DNA of 64,000 nt from Mytilus edulis. Its lineage: Eukaryota > Mollusca > Bivalvia > Mytilida > Mytilidae. The notes beneath the pieces were generated by a model. That model had not been told where the DNA came from and did not search any database. It was given only the letters and a program-made list of their open reading frames with translations. Shown in pieces: positions 10,755-21,258 of the stretch. Positions within the stretch are counted from its first letter, which is position 1; every line of letters begins with the position of its first letter. The stretch spans positions 80,133,176 through 80,197,175 of the forward strand of contig NC_092355.1 in the NCBI RefSeq assembly GCF_963676685.1, in the 5' to 3' direction. The position numbers and the translations under genes were made by a program.

Positions 10755-11548
10755 ATGTCACACTCAGAATCCGTTTCTGACAGAGAGCTCAGATCTTTGA
10801 GAACACTAACATCAGATGGAGACCATCTTTTCGAACAATCTAATGAAAGACATCACTATATCCTCAGAACTATAAAACGAGATATAGACGCTATTTTATT
10901 AGACGTTGAAGATAACCCAGTGGTAGACCTGTCCACAGCGTCAACATACAGAGAGGAACTTCTGAAACTGTCAGAAAAGTATGAGAACGAAGCAAACAGA
11001 TATTTTGATTACTTAAAATCATATAGGACAAGAGAAAGTGAAAGTGAGCATGCATCATTTAAAGTGTCATTCTATGCTTTAAAGGCTAAGATATCAGTTG
11101 TCAAACAACATCTAAGTGAATTGCTACCTAGAAGATCAATAGAAAATAGTGAACGAACTCATAAAAGTCGTAGCTCCCAACATAGTTCTCGTCATACTGT
11201 GTCAACAAGGCACTCATCACTAAGTGCTCAATCAGAGATTCTTAAACAAACAGTGAAACTTGAAACCGCTAAGACACGACTCAAATATGCTAAAGAGGAG
11301 GCGGAGTTGTTGCACCGCGAAGCTACACTCAAAGCAGAGAAAAATGTCCTCGCTATGAAGCGAGACGTTGACGAAGCTGAGTCGGGATTACAAGCTGTTA
11401 AGAAGGCATTGGATTTCGATCTTAAAGACTATGGTGAAAGTTACGAACCACCAAGGATCGCTGATCCAGTAGTTCAACATGCCAATGAAAACAAAATGTC
11501 TGAAAGAAAGTACCGTAGTGCTAACATACCAGATACACGTAACATTAC
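10755..11548 (+). pseudogene. gag: gag, N-terminal part (BEL/Pao), split by MITE
   Basis: The frame opens with ATG 45 bases after the 5' LTR. Residues 1-264 are element-encoded. They are highly charged and helical with heptad-like stretches (about 60-120 and 155-220, rich in Lys/Glu/Ala/Leu), and a Ser/His/Arg-rich linker lies near 125-150, the kind of coiled-coil N-terminal region seen upstream of DUF1759 in BEL/Pao gag. From 11549 the frame runs into the inserted MITE and stops at 11630 after 27 foreign codons. The insert plus one target copy is 663 bases (221 codons), so the frame on the far side (12207) is in register. Gag would form the capsid-like particle; as it stands this copy can make only a truncated N-terminal piece unless the insert is spliced out. 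Confidence 0.85.
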
Positions 11549-12206
11549 CAGTCAGAGCTCAGACATAAACAAGTCGATTTTTGTTTTTGACTTAAATAAG
11601 TCCAAACATGTATTTATTATAAAAATGTAGTTTCAATTTTAGACTTATCTAAGTCGGAAAATGACAGACTTGTTTAGGTCTATTCATGTTGGTGAAAAAT
11701 CTTAATGTTACTTTGTGGCCAAACTACACCACCTATGACAGCAAAAACCTGTATGAGAGTTCAAAAGGACTTGAGCTATCTATATTTAATTATCTAATTG
11801 AACATCCCTACTAAACACAGATGTTTTACCTCATTAAGTGTGATTCCAGGTGGTTGCATTGTAAGGTTAATTAACATTATCTCCGATTTTTTAGACTCTC
11901 ATTCATATTTTTCTTTAGAAGACAAAGCATTGACTTTGAATGATGTCATTATTTGATTTAGATGCATGACCTCCTTATAAATATGCGTGGGTCTTGAAGT
12001 TAACCAATTTTGATCACTTATTGACTTGCAGGAGTCGATATTTGCAACTTTTTGATTCTGGTCAATTATTTATTGTTTAACAATATTGGACTTATTCAAG
12101 TCATATTTTGTGCTACATTAAAGGGAGACAAATCCTAAAACTTACATATTTAGACCTCTATGAGTCAAAAGCAGATTCAGACTTATTTATGTCTGAGCTC
12201 TGACTG
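11549..12206. mobile_element. 658-bp MITE inside gag, 5-bp target duplication
   Basis: Flanked by ATTAC at 11544-11548 and 12207-12211. The TIRs are 27 bp with 26 matches, starting cagtcagagctcagacataa. Inside lie several spaced gactt...aagtc motifs (gacttaaataagtc, gacttatctaagtc, ggacttattcaagtc), some palindromic. No coding capacity. The 5-bp duplication and CAG start do not match any superfamily I can assign firmly. The insertion post-dates the retrotransposon family and may have moved with it. Confidence 0.88.
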
Positions 12207-14720
12207 ATTACAGAACAACGTACAGCAGAATTTGTGGAGCAACAGCGCTCACACCACTCCTTACATTTGAGCAAACATAACCTTGAAGTGAACAATGTAA
12301 ATATTCCTATTCATTCTTTAAAACCATTGAATCCTACAGCACAACCTTTCGTTCCAACTCAGAGGAACGAAGCACATGAATTGGCCAAGTTCATGGTGAA
12401 GAAAGATTTAATCACATCTAGGCTCATATCATTTGATGACCAGCCGTCACATTACTCATTTTGGAAAATTAGTTTTCAACACATAATGACTGAGTTAGAT
12501 ACAAATCCATTGGAACAGTTGGACCTTTTAACAAAGTATTTGGGACCAAGCTCAAAACAGTATGCTCAGAATATAAGATGTGCTAATGCTCATAATCCGG
12601 CAACTGCAGTGCGCCTTATATGGGAACGCTTAGATGCTAGGTTCGGTAGTCCAGAGATTATTGAATCCTCACTTCATTCACGTATAGTTAACTTTCCAAA
12701 ACTTTCAAACGATAACCGAAAGGAACTTTACGACTTAGCAGACTTGGCTGCAGAGATAGAGTCTATTCGTAGAGATGAAAAGTTTTCTACCATATTTGCT
12801 TACTTTGATTCCTCCCTTGGTGTTAATCGTTTTGTAACTAGGCTACCTTACAACATTCAAGAAAAGTGGACGACTACTGCCAATGGTTACAAGTCAAAAC
12901 ACAACGGAGCATATCCGCCGTTCTCCTTCTTCGTGCCATTCCTGCAAAACATTGCTAAAGTGCGTAATGACCCTGGATTCATTTATGACAATCAAGACAC
13001 AAAACCAACCACATCAAAGCAAACCAGATTTCAAAGTCCCACGCAAGTGTCAAGCATCAAAACCGACATTGGTAGCAACGACAACAGGCCACCGTTTCAG
13101 AAATCGAATGAGGACTTATGTCCACTTCACGGAACTAACCATACACTCAACACGTGCCGTGGTTTTCGTGCTAAACCATTATCAGAGAGACTTGATTTAA
13201 TTCAGCAGAAAGGTTTGTGTTTCAAATGTTGCGGTCCCAAGAAACATTTCCGTGACAAATGTAAAGAGAATGTCAAATGCAGTGTTTGTGGTTCTTGTGA
13301 CCATCCGTCAGCTTTACACGTAGATGTGGAAAGTGAACCCCAACAAAAGCACGAGGAGGAGATTTCAAATGAACAGATTAGCAGCATATGCACTAAAATA
13401 TGTGACTCAATATACAATACAAGTAAATCTTGCTCAAAGATAGTACTCGCCAAAGTATATCATTCTGATAGACCAGAACATTTCAAAAAAGTTTACTGCG
13501 TGTTAGACGACCAAAGTAACAGAACTTTAGCTACTTCAGACTTCTTCAATTTCTTCAGAGAAAATGGCAAAGAATTCGAATACGCACTTGCTTCTTGTGC
13601 AGGGAAGTTCGTCAGTAGTGGACGAAGGGCTTCCGGATATGTACTAGAGTCACTGGACGGGTCATCCTGTCTTAGCGTACCTGAAATAATAGAGTGTAAC
13701 GACATTCCTAACAATCGGGAGGAAATACCTTCATCTGTCGTAGCCTCAAGTTATCCACACATGATGGACATAGCAAGTTGTATTCCTGACATTGACAATC
13801 AGTCTGAAATACAGATGTTAATAGGCCGTGACCTAATTAGAGCACACCATGTTATTGAACATAGTGTAGGAGTCGAAGAGGTACCGTATGCACAACGTTT
13901 GCGCTTAGGATGGGTTATTGTGGGGAATGTTTGTCTAGGAAGATTTCAGGAACAGCAACATGTCAACGTGAACAAAACCGTTATTGACAGCAATGTACAA
14001 TCTGCTTTATTGTTTCCGTGTGATAGTGAGACACCAGTTGGTTTAAACCTAACTTTCGAGAAGTTTATACCAGACAAACCTCTTTTAGAGAACAGTACGC
14101 AAAGATCAAACCATGGAACAAAATCATTTGATATGAATTTAGGTTGCAACTCTGAAAAGCCCACTCATGAGTTAGATACAGTCGCTTCAAACTGCAGATC
14201 AGTGCTCGAAGCATATCAATCAGATGACCTTGCCACAAATCTCAAGGACCTCGACCTTGGATCAGCAAATCTCTTGTTACAGATGAATTTAGGTCTCTCC
14301 AGGGACACAGAACTAGACGAGTTCACCTTAAGAGTGTCTTCTGACAACAAGCCTTTTATACGCCACGGATTTCTGTCAACAGTCAACAGTTTGTATGACC
14401 CAATGCGCTTGGCAACACCCGTGATTATCAAGGACAAGTTATTTATAAGTCCAACCTTAAGGCTTTCATCTTCTTGTGATTGGAATAATCCATTCCCAGA
14501 ATCACTTAATCAAACATGGGAATCAAGTTTACCTTCATTGAGCCAACTTGAACATTTGCCTACAAAGAAGAAGTACATTGGACCTTCATGTGTAAACAGT
14601 GTTAAACAAGAGGACTACACCTTCTTAGATGCTTCAAAAGATGCAATCACAGATACATACTTTACTCTGATTAGTGTAACTACCGTTAACATAAACCTTC
14701 ACTCCAGACCAATTACTTAG
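12207..14720 (+). pseudogene. gag-pol: gag C-terminus, zinc knuckles, protease and pol remnant (BEL/Pao)
   Basis: The open frame begins at 12204 after a TGA inside the MITE end; the first internal ATG is well downstream and the GTG at 12234 has no significance in an animal. Order: DUF1759-type gag domain (about 12428-12783, with FWKISFQHIM and LDARFGSPEII); Cys/His zinc-knuckle cluster (13119-13319); aspartic-protease-like region with LDDQSN at 13503 and IGRDLI near 13818; LGW-containing region near 13905; then at 14164-14560 sequence that in BEL/Pao pol lies just after the RT palm into the peptidase_A17 region (FLSTVNSLYDPM). The RT palm itself is missing between about 14080 and 14164, and RNase H and integrase are missing after about 14600. 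The frame closes at 14720. The active-site string is D-D-Q-S rather than D-S/T-G, so protease activity is uncertain. The shorter frames on both strands inside it are shadows. Confidence 0.9.
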
Positions 14721-14896
14721 GACCATTTCGCTTCTTGAAGCCAAGTGACTATGACAGTGACATTGCGTTTAATCAACCGCATTTGATACATCAACAATTA
14801 TTATAATCTCGTAAGGGACACACATGTTAATTTTTCATATGACATTATCCTTTTATTTTTAAAATGTAGTGATTTCCTATGAAATCAGAGGAGGAG
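14721..14896 (+). other. Element 3' remnant with polypurine tract
   Basis: A 176-base non-coding remainder between the last stop and the 3' LTR. In a shifted frame the first bases read as pol-like tail sequence (GPFRFLKPSDYDSD), suggesting that the true pol 3' end was joined by the deletion. The purine run agaggaggag (14887-14896) touches the LTR and fits the plus-strand primer site. Confidence 0.75.
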
Positions 14897-15635
14897 TGTA
14901 CTGTTTTGGTAAAGTGCCGAATTTACCATGTCGTCCTTTTTGTATCATTTCACTCCCCAGTCTCTTTTATCCCTCGATATTTGTCAAAACTGAAGCACGT
15001 TGTTTTTCTATTTGAAGTTTAATCCACCACTAGAGTAAGTTTACCTTTTATATTTGTGCTCATTTTTTATATCGTTGTGCATATTGTTGAACTATACATT
15101 TTATGCAAACTCATTTTTGATTATTGGTGCTCATTTACGCACGACATGAAAAAATATTGCCGCTGTGAATTTACAGTACTGTTTGTATTTTTTATGTATG
15201 CATTTGCCCCTTAAATTCCATTCTGTATTTGTCAATCCCACATATTAGGATTTATTTTTGTGTTTTATCGATGTAGACAAGGGTCACGCTCGAATTTTCT
15301 AGAACTACAGTACCGCACAGTTTTAACGTGTAAATTTTTCATCATGCACGATATGTAAACTACAGTCATTGACATATGCAACCTGTCATTTTTATTGCAT
15401 ATATAGATACTTACGTGTAACCTTTTTCTGATAAATTGATGTTGTTTTTCGAAGTGTAGTGTACAAGAGTTACTTGTATCGAACTATGTAACCATTTTCT
15501 TTGTGAATGTACTACTTTTTGACATTTATTGACTCAATAGTATGCTTATGTTTGTTATTTTGTATTTTCAGTTTTTTACCCTCTCCGGAGGTCTATACCA
15601 ATAAACAGTTGAACTCTCAACGACTTATCAGTACA
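14897..15635 (+). repeat. 3' LTR (739 bp)
   Basis: Same length as the 5' LTR with two substitutions. AATAAA at 15600-15605. The frame at 15507-15749 crosses its end and is not a gene. Confidence 0.95.
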
Positions 15636-15640
15636 ACGCC
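15636..15640. repeat. 5-bp target-site duplication (right) of LTR element
   Basis: ACGCC directly after the 3' LTR, matching 9967-9971. Confidence 0.9.
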
Positions 15641-15979
15641 CACAAAACAGTTGGTTTTTTTTTACAAAATTTACTTCTGGATACTACCTGTATCTAATGA
15701 TCATAAACAAGCTTCTGTCAAAGTATGGGAGAAATACATGATAGTTTAAGAAAGTTGTCAACATTTAAACATATTTACCCGCAGAGTGCATATTTGTGGA
15801 CGACCCAACATCCGACAGCAGAATGCATGTTCGATATGTCTCTCTCGAAGGCTCGACAAAAATGAATAATTAATGAAGAATTGTTACACAAATGCAAAGT
15901 ATAATTTTGTAACGAACACATTCATATGTCTTCACCGAAATTTAAATTATTTTTATGTTTATGTTTCGATCAATGCACA
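15641..15979. other. Host flank, nothing recognised
   Basis: Unremarkable AT-rich sequence continuing the region before the LTR element (9801-9966). Confidence 0.5.
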
Positions 15980-16185
15980 AAAATAAAGAGATGTATTATG
16001 ATTGCCAATGACACAACTGTTCAAGAAAGGCCAAATCAAAAAGCTATAAGCGGCAAATATAGACAACCACACGACCTTCAACAATGAAAAAAATAGTCGG
16101 TTTTAAAAGGTCCCGCCCGACATGAAAAATAAGAACCAATTCAATTATTGGTATATTAGATAAAAACTATCGGAAAAAACTAAGG
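15980..16185 (-). repeat. Family A repeat (minus)
   Basis: Contains tatgattgccaatgacacaa, caaccacacgaccttcaaca and aaatagtcggttttaaaagg in the family order, 5'-truncated. Confidence 0.7.
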
Positions 16186-16314
16186 TTTTATCAAACAAAA
16201 TATATTCTATTGGAGTCGCAATTCTCTCGCCTATGTATTCATTCGCAAAGGAAAATAGTAGCCTCCGTAGCGGAACAACTTGAAAGTATGGAACGCCATG
16301 ACTGCCTTATATTA

Positions 16315-16845
16315 ATGATCAGCATTATATTCAGTGCTCAAAACATTATATGCAGTGCTCACACCATTATATGCAGTGCTCAAAACATTATATAAAGTGC
16401 TCACAATATTATATTAAGTACTCACAACATTATATGCAGTGCTCACACCATTAAATGCAGTGCTCACATCATTATATGCAGTGCTCACAACATTATATGC
16501 AGTGCTCACAACATTATATTAAGTGCTCACAACATTATATTAAGTGCTCACAACATTATATTAAGTGCTCACAACATTATATTAAGTGCTCACAACATTA
16601 TATGCAGTACTCGCAGCATTATATGCAGTGCTCACAACATTATATTAAGTGCTCACAACATTATATTAAGTGCTCACAACATTATATTAAGTGCTCACAA
16701 CATTATATTAAGTGCTTACAACATTATACGCAGTGGTCCAAACATAATATGCAGTGGTCACAACATTATATGAAGTGGTCAAAACATTATATGAAGTGCT
16801 TACAACATTATATGAAGTCCTCACAACATTATACGTTTTTTGTTG
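16315..16845. repeat. 21-bp minisatellite, about 25 copies
   Basis: Unit built on tcacaacattatattaagtg plus c, with variants in the atgcag / attaag positions. Because 21 is a multiple of three, a frame of seven-residue repeats (CSQHYIK) stays open at 16455-16850; it is a repeat artefact, not a gene. Confidence 0.9.
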
Positions 16846-16922
16846 TATGATAAGATTGATGTATGATGAGATTGATGTGTGATGAGATTGATGTATGATG
16901 AGATTGATGTATGATGAGATCA
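16846..16922. repeat. 16-bp minisatellite, about 5 copies
   Basis: Units of atgatgagattgatgt, abutting the 21-bp array. Confidence 0.85.
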
Positions 16923-17289
16923 TTCGGTAAACTTCGTTTTTTAGCGGAAATTACCGAATCCATAATTGATAAATTACGGTAATGCCCAGCAAACAAATTT
17001 AAAAAGTTATTAAAGTCATGTTATCATAAGGCAACACGGATCTTTCATTTATAATATCACTAACATATCATCATTAACGATTATGTACGACAGGATTTCA
17101 TGAATTATTTTTATATTATAAACATTTGCAATGTATTCTTTTGCTGTGTGCTGTTTTTTTCTATCTATCTTCATATTTCCGCACTCAGTCACAACTCTGA
17201 CTATTACGTGCCGTTGCATGCGTGGCTTATTTACAATTAAAAATAAATAAATTTGTAGTAATATTACGTTACATTGCATTGGTGCTTAG
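16923..17289. other. AT-rich stretch, nothing recognised
   Basis: The frame at 17049-17279 (minus) has no features of a protein family. Confidence 0.45.
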
Positions 17290-19405
17290 AAAAAATAAAT
17301 AAAGTAAAAATATAACAGTGATTTAATTTTTTTTTTGTGGATTGTTATCCTATGTATATTTCTTGTTAAAACTATGTACATGTTATGCATTTTTTAGAAT
17401 ATTTGTGAAAGAGCAGATATAGAAATCTGCTCTTTGAAGCCGTCGACTGTTGTACAAAGGATTGCTGATGTAGGAAGTAGGTTCCATTGTACTATTGTAT
17501 GTGGATAAAATGAAAACTTGTATGAATCTTTATTTGTTTGAATTTGTTTAAAGTGGTTTGTATGTTTATATCTTGTTCTACTGTCTGATTTAACTAGAAG
17601 ATCTTTAGGGTAGATTGCTATGTGTTGGTGTATAATCTTATAGAATACCACTAGTCTTGTTTGTATACGTCTCAATTCTAATGTAGGCCACTGTAAGTGC
17701 TCAAGCATGTTTGAGACAGAGCTGGTATTGTGATATTTATTACATGTGTAGCGAGCAGCTCTGCGTTGGACCATCTCAATTTGGTTGATTTGACTTTTGG
17801 TGTGAGGGTCCCAGACGCAAGAACTGTACTCAAGCTTAGGTCTAACTAATGACATGTATGCCCTTTCTTTGATTTTTTGGGATGAAACTTTAAGGTTACG
17901 TTTGAGAAAATTCAGTTGTCTGTTTGCATTAGCTGTTACGTTATTGATGTGTTTATTCCATTTTAGATCAGATTGGATGGTTATGCCTAAATATTTTGTA
18001 GCTGTTTCAGTTTGGAGGATATGACCATGCAGGATGTAGTCATGGTTGACTGGTTTCTTTTTTTGTGTAATTCTTAGTATGGAACATTTGTCTGGATGAA
18101 ATGACATTAACCAGTCTTTTTCCCATTGTGCCGCTGAATTTAAATCCTGTTGTAGTTTGGCAGCATCATCTGTGTTTTTGATGTTTCTATAGATGATGCT
18201 GTCATCGGCAAATAATCTTAAGGTGCTGTGATGTAAATATTCTGGGAAATCGTTTATGTAGATGAGGAATAAAATTGGGCCAAGGACAGTGCCTTGTGGC
18301 ACCCCAGATGTTACCCCAATTTTTTCTGATTGTTCTCCATCTAGCATGACTGTTTGTGTACGGTTGTGTAAAAAGTCACCAATCCATTCCAAGGTATTAT
18401 TGTCTATGCCGTAGTATTTTAATTTGTAAAGTAATCTTTTGTGAGGGACTTTGTCAAAAGCTTTGGCAAAGTCCATCACAACGACATCAGTTTGTATGTT
18501 AATATTGTTGTCTCTTGCAAGGTCCTGAATGAAAGATAATAGTTGTGTCTCACAAGAGCGTTTTGATCGGAAGCCATGTTGTAAATCATATAAAATATTG
18601 TTTTTTTCAAGATGTTCCATTACTTGACTAGCTATGATATGCTCCATTATTTTGCAAAGTATACATGTTAGTGAAATTGGCCTGTAATTTATGGCATTGT
18701 TTTTGTCGCCTTTTTTGAATGCAGGACAGACATTTGCATGTTTCCAGTCTGTAGGTATTTTATGAGTGTTAATAGATTTTTGAAAGATGAGTGTGATGAT
18801 AGGACTGAGATGATCTTTCATTTCCTTTAATACCTTCCCACATAGTTCATCAGGGCCTGTCGCTTTATTCGGATTAATGTTGTGAAGAAGTTTGTTGACG
18901 CCCTTTTCTGATATTTTAATTTCATTCATTTGTGGATGTGATGATAAGTTTTTTACTGGTATTGGATCTGCAGATGATTCAGTAGAGAATGCCTTTTGAA
19001 ATTGCTGGTTGAGGATGTTTGCCTTATCTTTGGTGTTTGTTACGAGCAATCCATCCTTTTTTAGTGCAGCTACACCTGAATTATCATTTCTCATGCTCTT
19101 GATATATGAGAACACGTTTTTTGGTGTGTGCTTTTTGTTGGTGGTTCCAAGTTCTTCAATTGGGAGGTCTAGGATCATGTTTTCAATATAATGCCAATAG
19201 GCTGAACGCATATCTGCCTGCAATGTTTTTTTCATATGTTTGTATCTAATTTGCAGATGATGATTTTTCTTTGATTTTTTGTGCAGACGTTTAGTTTTAT
19301 TTATCTTGATTCTTAGTTGGTCTGTGATCCAAGGCAATTTCATTTTATGTGTTATTTGTTTTTGTGGTATGTTAGTACTGATTGTCTTTATAAGGTCTTC
19401 TTTGT
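17290..19405 (-). mobile_element. 5'-truncated non-LTR retrotransposon (LINE, CR1/Jockey-like)
   Basis: An intact reverse-transcriptase frame on the minus strand with about 100 bp of AT-rich 3' UTR (17290-17393). Upstream of the first ATG the frame continues for about 20 codons to about 19405, where it meets sequence of the family B repeat, so the endonuclease and ORF1 are missing. No clear target duplication was seen. Confidence 0.85.
17394..19343 (-). CDS. LINE reverse transcriptase (endonuclease missing)
   Basis: 649 codons from the first ATG; the natural protein began further upstream, so this ATG is only the first in the surviving piece. Residues about 1-150 are the linker that precedes RT in non-LTR elements. 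The RT core follows, with RPISLTCILCKIMEHII near 220, DFAKAFDKVPH near 290-300, GVPQGTVLGP near 347-356 and the catalytic FADD at residue 378 (plus-strand bases 18201-18212). A thumb and C-terminal domain follow, with RPKLEYSSCVWDP and QRRAARYTCNKYH, typical of the CR1/Jockey group. It would copy RNA at a nicked target in the nucleus, but without its APE-type endonuclease this copy is not autonomous. No stops or frameshifts in 649 codons suggest it is young. Confidence 0.88.
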   Translation of the reverse strand: MKLPWITDQLRIKINKTKRLHKKSKKNHHLQIRYKHMKKTLQADMRSAYWHYIENMILDLPIEELGTTNKKHTPKNVFSYIKSMRNDNSGVAALKKDGLLVTNTKDKANILNQQFQKAFSTESSADPIPVKNLSSHPQMNEIKISEKGVNKLLHNINPNKATGPDELCGKVLKEMKDHLSPIITLIFQKSINTHKIPTDWKHANVCPAFKKGDKNNAINYRPISLTCILCKIMEHIIASQVMEHLEKNNILYDLQHGFRSKRSCETQLLSFIQDLARDNNINIQTDVVVMDFAKAFDKVPHKRLLYKLKYYGIDNNTLEWIGDFLHNRTQTVMLDGEQSEKIGVTSGVPQGTVLGPILFLIYINDFPEYLHHSTLRLFADDSIIYRNIKNTDDAAKLQQDLNSAAQWEKDWLMSFHPDKCSILRITQKKKPVNHDYILHGHILQTETATKYLGITIQSDLKWNKHINNVTANANRQLNFLKRNLKVSSQKIKERAYMSLVRPKLEYSSCVWDPHTKSQINQIEMVQRRAARYTCNKYHNTSSVSNMLEHLQWPTLELRRIQTRLVVFYKIIHQHIAIYPKDLLVKSDSRTRYKHTNHFKQIQTNKDSYKFSFYPHTIVQWNLLPTSAILCTTVDGFKEQISISALSQIF

Positions 19406-19435
19406 ATAGAGGTATAGGGTGAGGGTTGAGATCGC

Positions 19436-19760
19436 ACTAAACATGTTTAACCCCGCCGCATTTTTGCGCCTGTCCCAAGTCAGGAGCCATACTATGAAGT
19501 CCATTCTAAACATTCTTGTTTAGGGGTCAGCTGAAGCCCACCTCCGGGTGAGGGATTTTTTCGCTGTGTTAAAGACCCATTGGTTGTCTTTTACTCTTTG
19601 GTCGGGTTGTTTAGGGGTCAGCTGAAGCCCACCTCCGTCCGGGTGAGGGATTTTCTCGCTGAAGACCAATTGGTAGCCTTCGGCTGTCTTCTGCTCTTTG
19701 GGCGGGTTGTTCAACTTGTATCTTTGACACATTCCCCATTTTCATTCTCGATTTTACAGA
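19436..19760 (+). repeat. Family B repeat (RT-element 3' tail), internal duplication
   Basis: Starts aaacatgtttaaccccgccg and cctgtcccaagtcaggagcc and ends cacattccccattttcattc. The block gtttaggggtcagctgaagc occurs twice about 90 bp apart (19519 and 19609). Head-to-head with the LINE; the two are separate insertions. The frames at 19520-19732 and 19580-20005 are repeat sequence. Confidence 0.8.
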
Positions 19761-20422
19761 AGAACATTTTTTTTATATCTTATGGTCATTATAGAGATAT
19801 AACGTCAATTTTTTTCCAATTTTATGATTTAGATTTGAAAGATTCACACACTAATTATTTTTCAGTTTCTAAACTTTTAAATCCACAAAATATTTATATT
19901 AAAAGTAATTATTTAAACAACTGGTGTAATAAAAAAATGAGACTCGCCATATTACGACATTTCCATTGGCTATTCGTTATGTCATTGATAACTTTCAACG
20001 GTTAAAAGGATGGACAGTTCGTCTATGGCAAAAGACATATGTGATTGATGTCTTCAAAAATATGTACAAAACACTAATCACCTGGAGATCTTCTTTTCGT
20101 CAAATTTTATTGCATTCTGAAGCTTAATTTTTTTTTTTAAATGTCGAATGGTCCGAGACCACCATTGTCGTCTCTTGATTTTCGTTGTATAGTCCCTAGT
20201 GTTGACAGTGGGTTACTTGTCATTAATTTTTATACCCCTTCCAAATTTATTTTTCCATATTCAATGCCTCAAATTGTAAGTAGGGGGATGAAATTACACT
20301 GTAAAAAAATTTGGGTCCAGAATTTTAAAGGAAAGTAGTGATTTGGTCCAGCTGAAAAAGGTTGAAAATGAGCACTTTGGAAGCTGTTAAAAGATTTCAA
20401 GACGCCCTAAACATAAAATTTT
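19761..20422. other. AT-rich stretch, no gene called
   Basis: Short plus-strand frames (to 20005 and 20141-20338) show no family features. Confidence 0.4.
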
Positions 20423-21258
20423 TGGCTGAACGGGTCGTTGTCGACCTGGGTACTCCATCAACGTACCCTGGGTACTTTTACTTTCAATGATGGTACCCTG
20501 GGTACCGTGTTTTGGATGAATGGTACCAATAGGGTACGTTTCCGTCGATAATCGTACCCAGCTTCGTACCGATTTGAGTCTTGAAATTTATCGCGAGATT
20601 TCTTAGGAGTTCCGAATAGTCGGATGTTGGTGGTTAGCCCGTGGGTTGATTTTTAATTATATTCTACACTTGTAAACAACAAATGGACGATGAATTTGAT
20701 TCGGGGTTACAATGATTCAGAAACAGAATCAGATGAGAACGAACATGATCAATTTCTCCGAACCTTCCATGTTGCTGTTGGTGGCAATGAGTTAGAAAAC
20801 AGTTTGACAAGTCATCAGTTGTTGAAGGAAATTGACTTGGTCAGGTACAAACGTGATATAAAGAAGAAGTACATCACACCTAAAGAGGATGACAATGTTG
20901 AACGTTTTTCATTTAAGATCAATCGAAACAACCATGAAATCGTTGCAACACGGAATAGATATTCCGACATGTTTATTTTAACTGAAGAAGGGAAAGAAAA
21001 ACAAAGGTTAATCAAAGCTGGTTTGGATATTGTGTGTGAAAGTTTCAATAGAATCCAAATACTCCTTAAGATTTTCTTGTTTAATTTTCCGCGCCATTTT
21101 GCATCATCAACACCATCAGCAACATCCAGAGATGTTCCGATAGCAATCACGTGGTTTTAAGACGAGAGTAGGGTACGTTTAATACTCCGCGGTACCATGA
21201 CGTAAGTACCCAGGGTACGTTGATGGAGTACCCAGGTCGACAACGACCCGTTCAGCCA
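20423..21258. mobile_element. 836-bp DNA element with 55-bp perfect TIRs
   Basis: The ends start tggctgaacgggtcgttgtc and are perfectly inverted over 55 bp (20423-20477 and 21204-21258). Both contain gtaccctgggtac, and a GGTACC site lies just inside each. No clear target duplication. The absence of any mismatch in the ends suggests recent activity. It encloses a 156-codon frame but no recognised transposase. Confidence 0.8.
20690..21160 (+). CDS. Hypothetical protein carried by 55-bp-TIR element
   Basis: 156 codons from ATG at 20690; a slightly earlier ATG (20683) opens a different, very short frame. Residues about 9-20 are acidic (SETESDENEHD); the middle (40-110) is charged with Lys/Arg/Glu and reads like a folded or coiled domain (DLVRYKRDIKKKYITPKEDD); the last 35 residues turn hydrophobic and then Ser/Pro-rich, possibly read-through of non-coding sequence. 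No transposase, zinc finger or signal peptide is recognised. Upstream at about 20590 lies tcgcgaga, a motif of TATA-less animal promoters. Together with exon-like length this suggests a captured host 5' exon and promoter, but a remnant transposase N-terminus is equally possible. Confidence 0.4.
   Translation: MNLIRGYNDSETESDENEHDQFLRTFHVAVGGNELENSLTSHQLLKEIDLVRYKRDIKKKYITPKEDDNVERFSFKINRNNHEIVATRNRYSDMFILTEEGKEKQRLIKAGLDIVCESFNRIQILLKIFLFNFPRHFASSTPSATSRDVPIAITWF

Larger units (their letters stand above)
9972..15635 (+). mobile_element. BEL/Pao-type LTR retrotransposon, non-autonomous, recent insertion
   Basis: Two 739-bp LTRs bound by TGTA...TACA, a matching 5-bp target duplication, a polypurine tract directly before the 3' LTR, and gag/protease coding sequence of BEL/Pao type. 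Total 5664 bp, including a 658-bp MITE in gag. The RT catalytic core, RNase H and integrase are absent, so movement would need enzymes supplied by a relative. The LTRs differ at only two positions (10240/15165 T to G; 10528/15453 C to A by eye), so the insertion is young. Confidence 0.93.

Noticed and set aside
12234..12236. GTG as the start of the second gag frame
   Set aside because: Animal cytoplasmic translation does not normally start at GTG; the frame is simply the continuation of gag after the MITE.
13202..14437. Minus-strand frames of 72-83 codons inside pol
   Set aside because: Shadows of the retrotransposon coding frame on the plus strand.
16455..16850. 131-codon CSQHYIK repeat protein
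   Set aside because: Product of a 21-bp tandem repeat; no start context or splice structure.
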